This document shows positions 1 to 9,097 of a stretch of DNA of 9,097 bases, one piece after another. Origin of the DNA: Gammaproteobacteria bacterium (GTDB lineage: Bacteria; Pseudomonadota; Gammaproteobacteria; DSM-26407); NCBI GenBank assembly GCA_028694565.1, contig JAQVKR010000075.1, forward strand, positions 1 through 9,097. The letters run 5' to 3'. The notes below the pieces were generated by a model. That model made no database searches, was not told the origin of the DNA, and worked only from the letters and a program-made list of their open reading frames with translations. The position numbers and the translations under genes were made by a program. The stretch's first letter is position 1; every line of letters starts with the position of its first letter.

Positions 1-857
1 ATCAGCTCGACCACCGCGTCGAGCATCGCCTGCACGCCCTTGTTCTTGAACGCGGAGCCGCACATGGCGGGCACGATCTCGTTGGCCAGGGTGCGGATGC
101 GCAGGCCCTTGCGGACTTCGGCGGCGGAGAGATCGCCCTCCTCGAGGTACTTCTCCATCAGCTCCTCGGAGGCCTCGCCCGCGGCTTCGACCATCTTCTC
201 GCGCCACTCCTGGCACAGATCGGCCAGATCGGAGGGGATGTCCCGCTCCTCGTAGGTCATGCCGCGATCTTCCTCGTTCCAGTAGATGGCCTTCATCTTG
301 ATGAGGTCCACCACGCCCTGGAAGTTGTCCTCGGCGCCGATGGGAATCTGCAGCGGCACGGGATTGGCGCCGAGGCGATCCTTCATCTGCTGGACCACGC
401 GCAGGAAATTCGCGCCGGCGCGATCCATCTTGTTGACGAAGGCAAGCCGCGGCACCTTGTACTTGTTGGCCTGGCGCCAGACCGTCTCGGACTGGGGCTC
501 CACGCCGCCCACGGCGCAGAACACCGCGCAGGCACCATCGAGCACGCGCAGGGAACGCTCCACCTCGATGGTGAAGTCCACGTGGCCGGGGGTGTCGATG
601 ATGTTGATGCGGTGTTCCGGGTACTGCCGGTCCATGCCGGACCAGAAACAGGTGGTGGCGGCGGAGGTGATGGTGATGCCGCGCTCACGCTCCTGCTCCA
701 TCCAGTCCATGGTGGCGGCACCGTCATGCACCTCACCGATCTTGTGCGACACACCAGTGTAGAACAGGATGCGCTCGGTGGTGGTGGTCTTGCCGGCATC
801 GATGTGGGCCATGATGCCGAGATTGCGGTAGCGCTCGATGGGGGTTTTACGTGCCAC
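1..857 (-). CDS. fusA: Elongation factor G, N-terminal part (GTPase domain), cut by left window edge
   Basis: EF-G is the cytoplasmic GTPase that drives translocation of tRNA and mRNA on the ribosome and helps recycle ribosomes. My translation gives 285 codons plus two bases, against about 700 residues for the family, so the 3' end lies outside the window. The visible part is domain I with its G' insert. G1 is AHIDAGKT (residues 17-24), switch I contains RGITIT (59-64), G3 is DTPGH (88-92), G4 is NKMD (142-145) and G5 is GSAFK (267-271). All match canonical EF-G. The start is GTG at 855-857: it gives the family N terminus [12 protein letters not shown] and has a Shine-Dalgarno at 865-870. It follows rpsG by 27 bases, the standard str-operon order, so it is probably co-transcribed from the promoter upstream of rpsL. 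No frameshift or unusual residue is visible. A tuf gene downstream is expected but not seen. Confidence 0.98.
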   Translation of the reverse strand, partial: MARKTPIERYRNLGIMAHIDAGKTTTTERILFYTGVSHKIGEVHDGAATMDWMEQERERGITITSAATTCFWSGMDRQYPEHRINIIDTPGHVDFTIEVERSLRVLDGACAVFCAVGGVEPQSETVWRQANKYKVPRLAFVNKMDRAGANFLRVVQQMKDRLGANPVPLQIPIGAEDNFQGVVDLIKMKAIYWNEEDRGMTYEERDIPSDLADLCQEWREKMVEAAGEASEELMEKYLEEGDLSAAEVRKGLRIRTLANEIVPAMCGSAFKNKGVQAMLDAVVEL

Positions 858-864
858 GACTCTG

Positions 865-870
865 TTCCTT
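865..870 (-). promoter_or_regulatory. Ribosome binding site of fusA, supporting a GTG start
   Basis: On the minus strand AAGGAA lies 7 bases before the GTG at 855-857. This spacing and the exact EF-G N terminus that follows decide the start, even though the codon is not ATG. It occupies much of the short rpsG-fusA spacer, which fits translational coupling between the two genes (inference). Confidence 0.8.
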
Positions 871-884
871 TGAAAGACTGTTGC

Positions 885-1382
<498 letters not shown>

Positions 1383-1386
1383 TCAA

Positions 1387-1428
1387 CCACAGGCCCCGCC
1401 GACGGCAGCAACCGGGCGGGGCCTGCGG
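1387..1428 (-). promoter_or_regulatory. Hairpin in the rpsL-rpsG spacer, candidate S7 translational operator
   Basis: A perfect 11-bp dyad pairs 1390-1400 with 1415-1425. One mismatch (1389/1426) followed by two more G-C pairs (1387-1388 with 1427-1428) lengthens the stem to about 14 positions. The 14-base loop (1401-1414) can form a short inner stem, 1403-1405 with 1412-1414. No T-rich run follows on the minus strand, so it is not an intrinsic terminator. In E. coli the S7 repressor site lies in this same rpsL-rpsG spacer, of similar length, and controls rpsG translation. The structure is seen directly; the S7 role is inferred from position, since I could not align it to the E. coli element. 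Confidence 0.5.
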
Positions 1429-1446
1429 ACCATAACCCTCAGGGCG

Positions 1447-1924
<478 letters not shown>

Positions 1925-1969
1925 GTCCGCGCCCCTTGGGGCTCTTCCGCTCACCCAGTGTCGCCCTGC

Positions 1970-6178
<4,209 letters not shown>

Positions 6179-6201
6179 CGTGTCTCCCGTCGACAGCGAT
6201 C

Positions 6202-6219
6202 AGCCGGGTGTCCCCGGCT
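6202..6219 (-). repeat. Short GC-rich hairpin just upstream of rpoC
   Basis: AGCCGGG (6202-6208) pairs perfectly with CCCGGCT (6213-6219) around a 4-base loop, GACA on the transcribed strand. It ends 13 bases before the rpoC Shine-Dalgarno (6184-6188) and has no following U-run, so it is not an intrinsic terminator. The flanking GACAG (minus strand 6237-6233) and CTGTC (6196-6192) could pair and close it into a larger structure. It may influence ribosome access to rpoC or mRNA processing (inference). Confidence 0.55.
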
Positions 6220-6237
6220 ACCTGCTAACTGTCTGTC

Positions 6238-6270
6238 GTCCGTCCGCCGGCGCTGGACCGGCGGACGGAC
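6238..6270 (-). repeat. Strong 13-bp inverted repeat in the rpoB-rpoC spacer
   Basis: GTCCGTCCGCCGG (6238-6250) and CCGGCGGACGGAC (6258-6270) are perfect inverted copies around a 7-base loop. In the transcript this gives a very stable stem starting about 22 bases after the rpoB stop. The bases that follow on the minus strand are GACGACAGACAG-like rather than T-rich, so it does not look like an intrinsic terminator. Possible roles are 3'-end protection after processing, or tuning of the rpoB to rpoC ratio; neither is shown by the sequence. Confidence 0.7.
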
Positions 6271-6292
6271 ACGGCTTGTGCGAACGCCTGTG

Positions 6293-9097
<2,805 letters not shown>

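Noticed and set aside
1931..1942. GCCCC/GGGGC dyad upstream of the rpsL -35 box as an operator or terminator
   Set aside because: The arms are only 5 bases with a 2-base gap, there is no U-tract, and such short dyads are expected by chance in GC-rich DNA.

Overview
This window is a conserved housekeeping block from a bacterium, almost certainly a gammaproteobacterium. All five protein genes lie on the minus strand. In transcription order they are rpoB (3' part), rpoC, rpsL, rpsG and fusA (5' part). Together they are the end of the RNA polymerase rpoBC operon followed by the start of the str (streptomycin) ribosomal operon. RpoC keeps Escherichia coli residue numbering through its catalytic and zinc-binding sites. 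RpoB has the longer lineage-specific insert I associate with non-enteric gammaproteobacteria such as Pseudomonas. The DNA is GC-rich with strongly G/C-ending codons. A halophilic or purple-sulphur (Chromatiales-like) gammaproteobacterium is possible, but the sequence does not settle genus or family.

Layout from right to left, following transcription: the rpoB C-terminal two thirds (9097-6293, open at the right edge); a 114-base spacer with two GC-rich hairpins; rpoC complete (6178-1970); a 148-base spacer with a near-consensus sigma70 promoter and, just downstream, an intrinsic terminator; rpsL (1821-1447); an 88-base spacer with a strong hairpin where the S7 autoregulatory site lies in E. 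coli; rpsG (1358-885); a 27-base spacer; and fusA from a GTG start at 857, cut by the left edge after the GTPase domain.

The genes supply the transcription and translation core. Beta and beta' form the RNA polymerase active centre, S12 and S7 are small-subunit proteins at the decoding and tRNA sites, and EF-G drives translocation. Spacing suggests two units: rpoB-rpoC ending at the terminator, and rpsL-rpsG-fusA (probably tuf beyond the edge) starting from the promoter at 1896-1924. Because that promoter lies upstream of the rpoC terminator, the str transcript must begin by copying the terminator hairpin.

I found no mobile element, CRISPR array, tRNA, rRNA or unknown gene. The coding content is ordinary, and the interest lies in the three spacers. 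I see no evidence for an undescribed system here.
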